DNA of 39,532 nucleotides from Lachnospiraceae bacterium (GTDB lineage: Bacteria > Bacillota > Clostridia > Lachnospirales > Lachnospiraceae). Position 1 is the stretch's first letter, and each line of letters starts with the position of its first letter. Under the pieces are notes generated by a model. That model did not search any database. It was not told the DNA's origin and saw only the letters and a list, made by a program, of their open reading frames with translations. Positions 26,122 to 34,778 of the stretch are shown in pieces. Where the stretch lies: positions 1 through 39,532 of the forward strand of contig JAQXIR010000011.1 in NCBI GenBank assembly GCA_029007885.1, in the 5' to 3' direction. The position numbers and the translations under genes are program-made.

Positions 26122-26812
26122 CCGTGCGCAGCCTCCTCTCTAATTTTGAGACTCCTGCCGTGAGCAGTGTCACGATAATCAGGTAGATTGCCGCTGCAGC
26201 AAGAAGAGGCATAAGCGGTTCATATGTCTGGCTTCTGATTACGTTTGCACCGTGCGTAATATCCGTCAATGCAATGTAACCACAGATAGATGTCTCTTTT
26301 AATAACGTAATGAATTCATTCGCAAGTGCGGGCAAAACATTTTTAAAAGCCTGCGGAGAAATGATATAAACCATCGTCTGTGCATAATTCAAACCAAGGC
26401 TTCTACCGGCCTCAAACTGTCCGTTATCAATCGACATGATTCCGGAACGGAAGATTTCCGCAACATATGCACCGGAGTTAATCCCAAACGTAAGAATCGC
26501 AACCAGCCTTTTGCTTACATCCGGGCTTGTAAATACGATATAGTACATGATAAGTAACTGAATCATCGCCGGTGTACCGCGGATAATCGTAAGATATACC
26601 TTACAAATACTGTCCAGAACCTTTATGATAATGGAATGCTTATCACTTTTATCTGCGGTTGACCGGATAACAGCAACAATAAATCCAAGTGCCAGACCCA
26701 GTAAAATTGCGAAAATAGTAACGATAAACGTCGTGCTGAGTCCTTCTGTAATATATCGCCATCTATTATCTTCAATAAAATTCAAAATAAACTTAGCTTT
26801 TAAATCTGCCAA
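26111..26812 (-). CDS. Polar amino acid ABC transporter permease
   Basis: 233-residue inner membrane subunit of the HisM/GlnP family with about five membrane segments. [23 protein letters not shown] is the EAA loop that contacts the ATPase. [17 protein letters not shown] is the family start signature. The start is TTG, four bases behind GGGGTGG. It follows the binding protein gene by 38 bases. Only one permease gene is present, so a homodimer is expected. Confidence 0.93.
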   Translation of the reverse strand: MADLKAKFILNFIEDNRWRYITEGLSTTFIVTIFAILLGLALGFIVAVIRSTADKSDKHSIIIKVLDSICKVYLTIIRGTPAMIQLLIMYYIVFTSPDVSKRLVAILTFGINSGAYVAEIFRSGIMSIDNGQFEAGRSLGLNYAQTMVYIISPQAFKNVLPALANEFITLLKETSICGYIALTDITHGANVIRSQTYEPLMPLLAAAAIYLIIVTLLTAGVSKLERRLRTDER

Positions 26813-26850
26813 AATTCCACCCCGTTATTCTTTACGTAAAAGTTTCGTTA

Positions 26851-27642
26851 TTATTTATTACGAACAATGATAACCTGTGTTGCGGTTGTGTAAGGATCGG
26901 AGAAATTAACGCTTTCCAGACGGTCCTCTGTAACAGTCATACCCGCAATACCAACATCTGCTTTTCCGCTTGTTACAGCATTGATGATGGAATCAAATTC
27001 CATATCTTCAATCTTTAATTCCATACCAAGCTTATCACAAATAGCCTGTGCGATATCTGCATCGATTCCGACTACTTTCTGATCCTGATAATATTCATAC
27101 GGTTCAAATGCTGCATTTGTAGCCATAGTTAATGTTCCGTTGGAACGGTCTACACCTTCCGGAGAAACATAAGGAGTTTTTCCTTTCGTATCATCTCCGA
27201 TATAGTTGCTGATAATGCTGTTAATTGTTCCTTCTGCCTGAAGTTCTGCCAGTGCTGCATTAATCTTATCGGTTAATTCCGTGTTGTCTTTTGCAATACA
27301 GATAGCATATTCTTCCAGTGCGAAGTCTTCATCCAGAATCCTAAGGTCAGAGTTCTTTGCAACAAAAGCTTTTGCCGGCTGTTCATCGATAATAACACAG
27401 TCAATCTTGCCCTGTTTTAATGCCTGAACCGCATCTGCGCCTTTGTTGTAACGTTCAATTGTAGAACCTTCTGCTTCATAATCACTTGCATAGATATCAC
27501 CTGTTGTTCCTAACTGAACACCGATTGTTTTTCCCGGTAAGTCATCTACAGAGTTAACGGTATTTGCCGGAACACTGTTTCCGCATGCTGCTAAAGATGC
27601 TGCCATGCAGACAGTAAGTAAAGCTGCTAAAATCTTTTTCAT
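26851..27642 (-). CDS. Amino acid ABC transporter substrate-binding lipoprotein, circularly permuted
   Basis: 263 residues. The signal peptide ends in the lipobox LAAC (17-20), so the protein is lipid-anchored. The rest belongs to the SBP_bac_3 family, but the order is reversed. Residues 30-150 (SVDDLPGKTIGVQLGTTGD through INSIISNYIG) are the part normally found after the first hinge crossing. Residues 166-263 (GTLTMATNAAFEPYEYY through FSDPYTTATQVIIVRNK) are the part that normally begins the mature protein. A linker of about 15 residues joins them. Ligand motifs are kept: FEPYE, GMTVTEDR (R241), QLGTTGD and CVIIDEQPA. GAGGAGG before the ATG at 27642 sets the start. Confidence 0.92.
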   Translation of the reverse strand: MKKILAALLTVCMAASLAACGNSVPANTVNSVDDLPGKTIGVQLGTTGDIYASDYEAEGSTIERYNKGADAVQALKQGKIDCVIIDEQPAKAFVAKNSDLRILDEDFALEEYAICIAKDNTELTDKINAALAELQAEGTINSIISNYIGDDTKGKTPYVSPEGVDRSNGTLTMATNAAFEPYEYYQDQKVVGIDADIAQAICDKLGMELKIEDMEFDSIINAVTSGKADVGIAGMTVTEDRLESVNFSDPYTTATQVIIVRNK

Positions 27643-27686
27643 GGTTATCCTCCTCAAAATATGTATAAATTTTCATTAATAGTACT

Positions 27687-27714
27687 ATTTTATCATGAAT
27701 TATCGGGATTGCAA
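27687..27714 (-). promoter_or_regulatory. Sigma-A promoter for the amino acid ABC genes
   Basis: TTGCAA (27709-27714) and TAAAAT (27687-27692) are 16 bases apart on the minus strand. TGA directly before the -10 makes it an extended -10 promoter. Confidence 0.7.
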
Positions 27715-27742
27715 CAATTATTTGCCAATCCGCTCTATAATT

Positions 27743-27781
27743 GAAAAGGATGGCAATTTTAATTGCTTTGCCACCCTTTTC
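27743..27781. terminator. Terminator hairpin after the chemoreceptor gene
   Basis: AAAAGGATGGCAA pairs with TTGCCACCCTTTT with one mismatch. It lies just behind the MCP stop codon and ahead of the ABC promoter. The T-run is short and part of the stem, so efficiency is uncertain. Confidence 0.65.
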
Positions 27782-27809
27782 ATTCCCTTTCTTAATATGC
27801 AGTTTTTTC

Positions 27810-29969
27810 TTATATTTTGAATATTTGAATGGAACTGCGCAATTTTTCTGAATTTTCCTGTAGTTTCTGAACTTCCACGTCAAATTTTTCTGCGGTGTTC
27901 TCCTGTTTGCTGACTGCTTCCAGAACATCGGCAGCGGCGGCAGCCGTTTCTTCCAATACTACGGAAATATTTGCAATCGCATCCAGTGTACTTTGTTTTG
28001 ACGTATCCATATCATTAACCTTTTGCGTAATTGTTGCAATATTCTCATTCAGGTTGTCCATATGTCTGCTGATTCTTGAAAATGCTGCAATGGTCTCCTG
28101 TAATGCATTCTCCTGTGCATCAACAATATCACTGGCTTTTGATACGTTTTCTGCCGTGGAACTCATCTTTGTCTGAATCTTTCCGATGATTTCCTCAATC
28201 TGTCCGGATGCATTCTTAGACTCTTCCGCAAGTTTTCGAATTTCAAGTGCTACAACCGCAAATCCCTTTCCGGCTTCACCGGCTCTTGCTGCTTCAATTG
28301 ATGCATTCAATGCAAGCAGATTTGTCTGCTCGGCAATTTCATTAATGGTTGTCGTAAAGGACTGAATATGGTTAGATTCCTTTACCAGTGCATCCATGCT
28401 CTCTATTACGGAATTTGTAATCTCTGTCGTACTCTTTACATTCTTTTTCAGTTCATCCATTGTTTCAAGACCGGATTTCAAGATTTCCCTTGTCTCATTG
28501 GATGATTCGTAAATCTTATCGGTGTTATCCGAAACAACTCCGATTACGTTTGACAATTCACTCATTCTGTTACGGCAATCCTGTGCACTTGCTGCCTGGT
28601 CCGTAATACCCGCTTCAATATTCTGCATCGTGTCGGAAATATGTTTCGCGGCATTTAACATCTCACCCGAGCCAACTGCTACCTGGTCTGAAGATTCGAA
28701 AACATTCTTCGTTACTTCCGACACATGGGAAATCAGCCCTTTGATTTCATTTAACATGCCTGAGGTATGAACTGCCAATCGTCCCAATTCATCTTTTCGT
28801 TTACTTTTAACCGTTCCGGAAAGATCTCCTTCTGCCGCCTTTTTTGTAACCTTTTCAATCAGCCGGAGTGCTTTTCCGATACCGCTTGCCATCAGGACAC
28901 TTAAAGCAACCGCAATTATACTTGCAATTAAGACCATTGCAATCGTAAGGTTTTTAATCTCATTCGCCTGTTGCATGATTTCATTCTGCGGAATCATATA
29001 GCAGACGCTGCTTCCCGTATTTCCGATTTTATATGCGATAAACAGGAATTCCTCACCGTCAACATCAACAGTCTTTAAAATATCATTCTCACTTCCTGCT
29101 GTCATTTCCTGATAAAATGGTTTATCTGTAAAACTGCTTCTTCCTGCCAGTTCATCCGTTGTAATCTCTTTTCCGTCCATTGTGACAATCGCACAATATG
29201 CCCGGTCAGAAAATTCCATACTTTGAATCGGAACAATCAGAGTATCTCTTTTATAATCTGTAACGATAATGGCGATATCCCGATTATTTGCATTTCTGAT
29301 TACTCTGCAGTTACTGATTGCATAATCGTCACTCGTCATACCCATAAGTTCATCAAATGACGGATGATTACCAATCCATATTGATTTCGTCGTTGTTGCA
29401 TTGATTCCTTCCATGATTTCGGAAGAACTCAATTTTTCAAAATAATCCGCGCCGACATTTCCTTTTGTGGAAATAGAAGTTCCATAATTTGCAACAACAT
29501 TGATGGAGGAAATCATATTATTGGAGATTGCCTCCTTTTTAATCTGGTTCAACAGATTTTTATAGGTTGTCACTTCTATCGTCGGTTCCTTTTTCAATCC
29601 GCCGGAATAATAATTAATCATATCTTCCTGATTGTAAAAGGCATAATTGGTACTGTCTAAATTGTTGAACAGCAGTGTATAATATTCTCCTGCTTTTGTA
29701 ATTGTGTTATGTGTAGATACTTTATAATTTCCTACAATTGCATCTGCTGCCTTCTGATAGGAAAAGCAACCCAGCAAAACAATAAACACAACCGGAACCA
29801 AACTTGTCAGAATCAATTTGCTCCTGATTCCGAGTCCTATGCGCTTTCCCTTTTTAGACGGCTTCGGAGTTTTTGGTGCTTTGGGTTCTTTGGGTGTTTT
29901 AGATGCCTTTGGCAGTTTCAGTGCTTTAGATTTTTTTTCTTTCTTTTCTTTTTTCTCTAATTTTTTCAT
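27810..29969 (-). CDS. Methyl-accepting chemotaxis protein with Lys/Pro-rich N-terminal tail
   Basis: 719-residue chemoreceptor. The first 44 residues are an unusual cytosolic tail of Lys, Pro and small residues with repeated PK steps ([19 protein letters not shown]). Then come TM1 (about 50-70), an extracellular dCache-like ligand domain (to about 335), TM2 (about 342-365), a HAMP domain and the long helical signalling domain. [20 protein letters not shown] is the hairpin tip that contacts CheA and CheW. GGAGGG stands six bases before the ATG. Ligand unknown. A palindromic operator-like site sits 39 bases upstream. Confidence 0.94.
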   Translation of the reverse strand: MKKLEKKEKKEKKSKALKLPKASKTPKEPKAPKTPKPSKKGKRIGLGIRSKLILTSLVPVVFIVLLGCFSYQKAADAIVGNYKVSTHNTITKAGEYYTLLFNNLDSTNYAFYNQEDMINYYSGGLKKEPTIEVTTYKNLLNQIKKEAISNNMISSINVVANYGTSISTKGNVGADYFEKLSSSEIMEGINATTTKSIWIGNHPSFDELMGMTSDDYAISNCRVIRNANNRDIAIIVTDYKRDTLIVPIQSMEFSDRAYCAIVTMDGKEITTDELAGRSSFTDKPFYQEMTAGSENDILKTVDVDGEEFLFIAYKIGNTGSSVCYMIPQNEIMQQANEIKNLTIAMVLIASIIAVALSVLMASGIGKALRLIEKVTKKAAEGDLSGTVKSKRKDELGRLAVHTSGMLNEIKGLISHVSEVTKNVFESSDQVAVGSGEMLNAAKHISDTMQNIEAGITDQAASAQDCRNRMSELSNVIGVVSDNTDKIYESSNETREILKSGLETMDELKKNVKSTTEITNSVIESMDALVKESNHIQSFTTTINEIAEQTNLLALNASIEAARAGEAGKGFAVVALEIRKLAEESKNASGQIEEIIGKIQTKMSSTAENVSKASDIVDAQENALQETIAAFSRISRHMDNLNENIATITQKVNDMDTSKQSTLDAIANISVVLEETAAAAADVLEAVSKQENTAEKFDVEVQKLQENSEKLRSSIQIFKI

Positions 29970-30007
29970 CTTCTGCCCTCCATCAATCCGCCTTTATTGC
30001 TCGATAC

Positions 30008-30019
30008 GAAAACGTTTTC
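30008..30019. promoter_or_regulatory. Perfect palindrome GAAAACGTTTTC, possible LacI/CcpA-type operator
   Basis: A 12-base perfect palindrome with a central CG, 39 bases before the MCP start. It fits the core of cre sites and LacI-family operators, but the flanks are C and C instead of the T and A of consensus cre. Confidence 0.45.
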
Positions 30020-30131
30020 CTCTATTATTCCAAATCACTTCGATTATCTATAGTTTACATTTTTTATACGATAAAGGATATTAGCAATTTTACCATATTT
30101 ATTTCGTATTTTTTAGTAAATTCAGCCATAA

Positions 30132-30980
30132 TCAGGTTTCGTTTTCCAGCAAATACTGGTAAACTTCACGTTTTGTAATTCCACGATCCCTCGCAACCAG
30201 TTTCATGGCTTCTTTTCGTTCTATTCCCTGCTTCTCATACTGCTGCATGTGTTCTTCGATGGAAATCTCCCGGTAGGAAGCCTGTTTTTCCTCTTCCTGC
30301 TGCTTAAAACTTTTTCCTTCCAGTACAAGAACATATTCTCCTCTTGGTTCTTCCTGCTCGTACAGGGAATTTGCCTGCCCCAGTGTAGTCGGAAGAATGG
30401 TTTCAAACTTTTTTGTCAGTTCCCTGCAAATTGTTATCCTGCGGTCTCCCAGTGTTTCTGAGAGTTCCTGCAGTGTTCCTTTCAAGTGATGGGGTGCCTC
30501 ATAGAGAATAATGGTACGGGATTCCTCTTTCAGATCATCAAGTACTCGCCTGCGTTCCTTTTTATCAGGAGGCAGAAATCCCTCAAAGCAGAATCGTCTT
30601 GTACTTAATCCCGAAAGCGTAAGTGCCGTAATCAGTGCCGCAGGTCCCGGCAGTGAAGTTACGGTAATGCCTTCTTCCTGACACATTTTGACAAGAACTT
30701 CCCCCGGATCGGAAATTGCCGGAGTACCGGCATCCGTAATAAGCGCAATATCCTTCCCGCTCTTTAGTTTTTCAATCAATACCTGCGCTTTCTCTACCTT
30801 GTTATATTCATGATAACTCGTCATTGGTGTTGTAATTTGAAAATGAGTCATCAGCTTTTTACTGTTTCTGGTGTCTTCTGCCGCAATCAGATCCACCTGT
30901 GCAAGAGTCTCTAATACCCTCGGCGTAATATCTTTCAAATTTCCGATTGGTGTTGCACATAAATACAATTTTCCTGCCAT
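30132..30980 (-). CDS. rsmI: 16S rRNA 2'-O-ribose C1402 methyltransferase
   Basis: 282 residues. LYLCATPIGNLKDIT at the start, AAEDTRNS, LITDAGTPAISDPG and ITSLPGPAALITAL-like segments are the SAM-binding loops of the tetrapyrrole methylase fold. The basic C-terminal part (RKEAMKLVARDRGITKREVYQ) is the helical RNA-binding domain. It modifies C1402 in the decoding centre. It is the last gene of the nine-gene run, 15 bases after the trmN6-like gene. No clear terminator follows. Confidence 0.95.
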   Translation of the reverse strand: MAGKLYLCATPIGNLKDITPRVLETLAQVDLIAAEDTRNSKKLMTHFQITTPMTSYHEYNKVEKAQVLIEKLKSGKDIALITDAGTPAISDPGEVLVKMCQEEGITVTSLPGPAALITALTLSGLSTRRFCFEGFLPPDKKERRRVLDDLKEESRTIILYEAPHHLKGTLQELSETLGDRRITICRELTKKFETILPTTLGQANSLYEQEEPRGEYVLVLEGKSFKQQEEEKQASYREISIEEHMQQYEKQGIERKEAMKLVARDRGITKREVYQYLLENET

Positions 30981-30995
30981 TGTGTCATCTCCGTT

Positions 30996-31733
30996 TTAAT
31001 ATCCATAAATATCATAAATTTCGTCTGTATAGACACCTTGTTCTTTATAGACAATCAAAGGCTTTTCTACTGTAAGCCGGGAGCGGCCGCCTCTTACCGC
31101 TTCAATCAGTACCATATTCGGTTCTTTGTCAATATACGGATACACCAGTTTCATTCGCTTCGGTTCCAGGTGAAAAGTAATCAGTAGGTGTAAAATCTCG
31201 GCCAGGCGAAACGGTCTGTGAACCATGAAAAAATGTCCTCCGGGCACAAGCAGTTGGGATGCCTGCAAAACAACATCTTCCAGCGTACATAAAACTTCAT
31301 GTCGTGCAATTGCCTTTTCACTGTGAGGATTAACAAGTCCGTGCTGCCCTATCATATACGGAGGATTTGATGTAACAACCTCAAAGGAAGCTTTTTTAAA
31401 AATCTCGGATGCCTCTTTAATATCTCCTGTCACAATTTCAATTTTGTTTTCCAGTTTATTTAATGCGACACTTCTTCTTGCCATGTCTGCACTTTCCGGT
31501 TGTATTTCCAATCCGGTCAGATGGGAAGCATTTGTCTTTGCCTCCAGCAGAATCGGGATGATTCCCGTACCGGTTCCTAAATCAAGTACTCGGTCACCCT
31601 CCTTAGCCTGAGCAAACCCGGACAGTAAAACAGCATCCATCCCAAAACAAAAACGGTCCGGATTCTGAATAATCCGGTAACCGTTTCTTTGCAATTCATC
31701 TATTCGTTCATTTTCGTGTAATGTAACTTCCAT
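30996..31733 (-). CDS. trmN6: tRNA1(Val) adenine-37 N6-methyltransferase type protein (YabB/TrmN6)
   Basis: 245-residue class I SAM methyltransferase. LDLGTGTGIIPILL is the SAM-binding motif I and TSNPPYM the NPPY motif of N6-adenine methylases acting on RNA or DNA. The position beside rsmI and close to ricT agrees with yabB of Bacillus. The exact target nucleotide in this organism is inferred. GGAGAAAG precedes the ATG. Confidence 0.9.
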   Translation of the reverse strand: MEVTLHENERIDELQRNGYRIIQNPDRFCFGMDAVLLSGFAQAKEGDRVLDLGTGTGIIPILLEAKTNASHLTGLEIQPESADMARRSVALNKLENKIEIVTGDIKEASEIFKKASFEVVTSNPPYMIGQHGLVNPHSEKAIARHEVLCTLEDVVLQASQLLVPGGHFFMVHRPFRLAEILHLLITFHLEPKRMKLVYPYIDKEPNMVLIEAVRGGRSRLTVEKPLIVYKEQGVYTDEIYDIYGY

Positions 31734-31769
31734 GCGGGCTTTCTCCCTGATAATACTTCTTCGTATTTC

Positions 31770-32678
31770 CTAATTATCATCCAGTCCTGCTGTATTATCC
31801 TGCTTTTCCAATTTTTCCAGTTCCTTCATTTCCTCCGCAGATAACTGAAGTTTCTCTTTCTTATGCTTTCTCTTAAAGCGAAGTTCGTCTACACTGTATT
31901 CCTGAATCTCTTTCTCATCGTTATTTTCAACGATTACTTTAACAAGCTGACGTAAAACATTAACACTTTGTACTTCTCCGTGCAGTCCGTCTTTTGTCGT
32001 GACCTGGTCACCGATATTCGGAAGACGGCGGTTTAATTCTTCATACGTCTCTTCTTCATGTTTTAAACAGCACATCAATCTGCCGCAGACGCCGGAAATC
32101 TTTGTCGGGTTTAAAGACAGGTTCTGTTCTTTTGCCATCTTGATTGATACCGGAACAAATTCAGAAAGATGAGTATGGCAGCAAAGCGGTCTGCCACAGA
32201 TTCCGATGCCTCCGCGAATCTTTGTCTCATCACGGACACCAATCTGGCGCAGTTCAATTCTGGTTTTAAATACTCCCGCCAAATCTTTTACAAGTTCCCT
32301 AAAGTCAATTCTTCCGTCTGCCGTAAAGTAGAAAAGGACTTTATTATTGTCAAAGGTATATTCTGCATCAATCAGTTTCATTTCCAAGCCATGCTTTTGG
32401 ATCTTCTCAAGGCAGATTTTAAAGGCTTCTTTTTCTTTACTCTTATTAGCCAGTTCCTGCTCATCATCTCTTTTTGTAGCAATGCGGAGAACCGGTTTTA
32501 AAGGCTGTATTACTTTATCGTCTTCAACTTCCTTCGGATCTCCCACAACCGTTCCATATTCTACACCGCGCGCTGTTTCTACAATCACGTGGTCTCCTCT
32601 TTTTATCGGATAGGACAGGGGATCAAAAAAATAAATTTTACCGGCTGTCCGAAATCTTACACCTATTACTTTAACCAT
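31770..32678 (-). CDS. ricT: PSP1 domain protein RicT (YaaT)
   Basis: 302 residues with the PSP1 domain. The conserved cysteine groups GICGRPLCCHTHL and GVCGRLMCCLKHE are those that, in the Bacillus RicT/RicA/RicF complex, help hold iron-sulfur clusters; the complex stimulates RNase Y-dependent mRNA maturation and sporulation. The C-terminal 40 residues are charged and probably disordered. GAGGTG lies five bases before the ATG. It lies 33 bases behind holB, as in Bacillus. The gene yabA, which follows ricT in Bacillus, is missing. Confidence 0.93.
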   Translation of the reverse strand: MVKVIGVRFRTAGKIYFFDPLSYPIKRGDHVIVETARGVEYGTVVGDPKEVEDDKVIQPLKPVLRIATKRDDEQELANKSKEKEAFKICLEKIQKHGLEMKLIDAEYTFDNNKVLFYFTADGRIDFRELVKDLAGVFKTRIELRQIGVRDETKIRGGIGICGRPLCCHTHLSEFVPVSIKMAKEQNLSLNPTKISGVCGRLMCCLKHEEETYEELNRRLPNIGDQVTTKDGLHGEVQSVNVLRQLVKVIVENNDEKEIQEYSVDELRFKRKHKKEKLQLSAEEMKELEKLEKQDNTAGLDDN

Positions 32679-32711
32679 CTATACACCTCACGTTGCGATA
32701 TTCGCAGATTC

Positions 32712-33701
32712 TTAATTTTCTTTAATCGTCAAAAGAAGCAGTTCCATCGTCAGATCAAAGTTAACATTGGCAGACAAACGTCTCTTTGCAGTATCAAGAG
32801 CTTTCAGAATATTCTCAATACCTTCATATGTGCTCTTCGATGCCGCCTTTTTAATATACTGTATTTCTTCCTTAAAAATCAAGTGGTTTACATCTTTTGT
32901 CGCTTTAAACAAAAGAGCATCCCGATACCAGATTGCAAGAATGTCCAGATAATCATTGATTTCCAGTTTATATTCATTCATCCGCTTGATTGCCTGCGCA
33001 ATCTCATTGATTTCCATATCATCTATATATTTTAAAAGGGTGACTGCCTCGTCCTTAATCTTATCAAAATCTTCACTGGATGCCAACATTTTTGCTTTTC
33101 CAATATTTCCCCTGGCAAAAGCTGCGCAAACCTGTGCCTTGTAATCCGGAATCTGCAATTCCTGCATCAGAAACTTCTTCACTTTTTCATCAGACACCGG
33201 CTTCATGTTAAGAACAATGCAGCGGCTTACGATTGTCGGAAGCATTGCTTCTAAATTGGAAGTAAGGAGAAGAATCACTCCATACTCCGGCGGTTCTTCC
33301 AAGGTTTTCAAAAGTGCATTCTGTGCTGCTACGGTCATTTTCTCAGCATCGTTTACAATATATATTTTTTTCGGTCCCGCATACGGCTTAATCACAATAT
33401 CGTTATTGACCTGGGTACGGATGTCGTCTACGCTGATGGAATTTGGCTTTTCATGTGTAACACGAATAATATCCGGTTGATTTTTACTGAGTGCCTGTTT
33501 GCAGGAGTGGCATTCCCCACATGGCTCTGTTTCTCCACGCTCACATTGCAGTGTCATGGCAAAAACAGAAGCAATAAATTCTTTTCCGCTGCTGCGTTCT
33601 CCATTGATAATATAAGCATGCGATACATTTCCCGACGCAATTGCGCCCTGAAGATGTTCTTTTATCATATCTTGTCCGACAATATCCGAAAATTTTGCCA
33701 T
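32712..33701 (-). CDS. holB: DNA polymerase III delta-prime subunit
   Basis: 329-residue clamp-loader subunit. HAYIINGERSSGKEF (28-42) is the P-loop region, modified relative to an active ATPase, and C53, C61, C64 and C67 make the zinc module. VNDAEKMTVAAQNALLKTLEEPP and the SRC motif (SRCIVLN) are conserved clamp-loader sequences. The C-terminal domain assembles the clamp-loader pentamer. GGAGG precedes the ATG. Confidence 0.95.
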   Translation of the reverse strand: MAKFSDIVGQDMIKEHLQGAIASGNVSHAYIINGERSSGKEFIASVFAMTLQCERGETEPCGECHSCKQALSKNQPDIIRVTHEKPNSISVDDIRTQVNNDIVIKPYAGPKKIYIVNDAEKMTVAAQNALLKTLEEPPEYGVILLLTSNLEAMLPTIVSRCIVLNMKPVSDEKVKKFLMQELQIPDYKAQVCAAFARGNIGKAKMLASSEDFDKIKDEAVTLLKYIDDMEINEIAQAIKRMNEYKLEINDYLDILAIWYRDALLFKATKDVNHLIFKEEIQYIKKAASKSTYEGIENILKALDTAKRRLSANVNFDLTMELLLLTIKEN

Positions 33702-33716
33702 TGCTTTATCCTCCGA

Positions 33717-34157
33717 TTATGTAAAGATGTCCAGTAAAAGTCCTCTGATTTCTCCGATTTTTTGTAGAATCGTGAGATTGTCCTGTTCATCTTTTACCAG
33801 TTCCTGTGCCAATTCATCAAGGTTTTTATCAACCAGTCGAATAATACCGTATACTCTGTGTCGTCCCTTCCGATCCAGAAAATTCTCACGCGAAAACTCG
33901 TGGGAACGATTCACAATTTCATTCATAAAATCCTTAATCAGACTACGATATCTTTTCATGTCTTTGACATCCCGATGCTTTGCAAGTTTTTCTCCCTGCA
34001 TCGTAATCTCTTCCATCATGGAAACCAGGCGGTCCTGTAATTGTGACTCCTCGATATGGCTGGCAAGTGTGAATTTAAAAGAACCGTCTGCCGTATTTGA
34101 CTGTTGAACCGGCTCAACAGGCTGTGACTGCATCACCTGATTGACTTTCATATCCAC
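33717..34157 (-). CDS. YaaR family protein (DUF327)
   Basis: 146 residues, mostly helical, beginning [12 protein letters not shown] and continuing with [20 protein letters not shown] and [19 protein letters not shown], the signature of the YaaR/DUF327 family. Function unknown. AGGAGG stands eight bases before GTG 34157, which is the best start; an ATG two codons later is possible. The gene lies directly upstream of holB, its usual place in Firmicutes. Confidence 0.88.
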   Translation of the reverse strand: MDMKVNQVMQSQPVEPVQQSNTADGSFKFTLASHIEESQLQDRLVSMMEEITMQGEKLAKHRDVKDMKRYRSLIKDFMNEIVNRSHEFSRENFLDRKGRHRVYGIIRLVDKNLDELAQELVKDEQDNLTILQKIGEIRGLLLDIFT

Positions 34158-34189
34158 AATTACCACCTCCTGTCATAAATATCGGTCTG

Positions 34190-34777
34190 TTACCTGTTTT
34201 CCTGAATATATTTTTTGATGGATGCGATGCACTGTTTCAAATCATCGTTGGCAAAACTCTTCGTAATTTTGCACTCTCTGATTTTGTCTTCTGCAAAATC
34301 CTGCGCATCTGCCAAAAAACGTCTGCACATTTCCTCATATTTGGGTGTCGCCTGTTTCTTTTCACGATTTAATGCTCTTTGCAGACGAATGCCGTCATCC
34401 AATGTGATTAGAATTGCTTCTGTTTTCTCTTCTCCGAAATATTTTTGCATGGATAAATACGATTCCGGTGTTCCGATGACCAGATAATCCGATTTTTCAA
34501 GATTGATCTGATCATCATTTACCGTAAAATATTTCCATGCTCCGTAAAACGTATCATAAGAACGAAGTTCAATAATTTTATTCTCTTCTTCCAGTTTCTG
34601 CACTTGTGAATCGTCTGTAAAATAATACTCCACACCGTTCTGCTCACCTGCCCGAATCGGCCTTGTTGTATACGGAATAATCCTCTTTAAATGCAGTGAC
34701 TCTTCCGCAAGCAGTGCTTTGTAAATTGTATCTTTTCCTGTTGAACTTTTTCCCATAATGCAGAAAATTTTTCCCAT
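34190..34777 (-). CDS. Guanylate kinase-like nucleotide kinase
   Basis: 195 residues. CIMGKSSTGKDTIYKALL is a P-loop, and PYTTRPIRAGEQNGVEYYF corresponds to the GMP-binding segment of guanylate kinases (R, E and Y are kept). The P-loop differs from the usual GPSGVGKGT. It occupies the place of tmk in the Bacillus block, next to yaaR-holB, so it may be a specialised paralogue; a second, standard gmk probably exists elsewhere. ATG 34777 follows the pyk stop by one base and has GAGG upstream. A TTG four codons earlier is less likely. Confidence 0.82.
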   Translation of the reverse strand: MGKIFCIMGKSSTGKDTIYKALLAEESLHLKRIIPYTTRPIRAGEQNGVEYYFTDDSQVQKLEEENKIIELRSYDTFYGAWKYFTVNDDQINLEKSDYLVIGTPESYLSMQKYFGEEKTEAILITLDDGIRLQRALNREKKQATPKYEEMCRRFLADAQDFAEDKIRECKITKSFANDDLKQCIASIKKYIQENR

Positions 34778-34778
34778 A

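Noticed and set aside
30036-30090. Sigma-D (flagellar) promoter for the chemoreceptor
   Set aside because: TAAA is present, but the expected CCGATA box at the right distance is not convincing.
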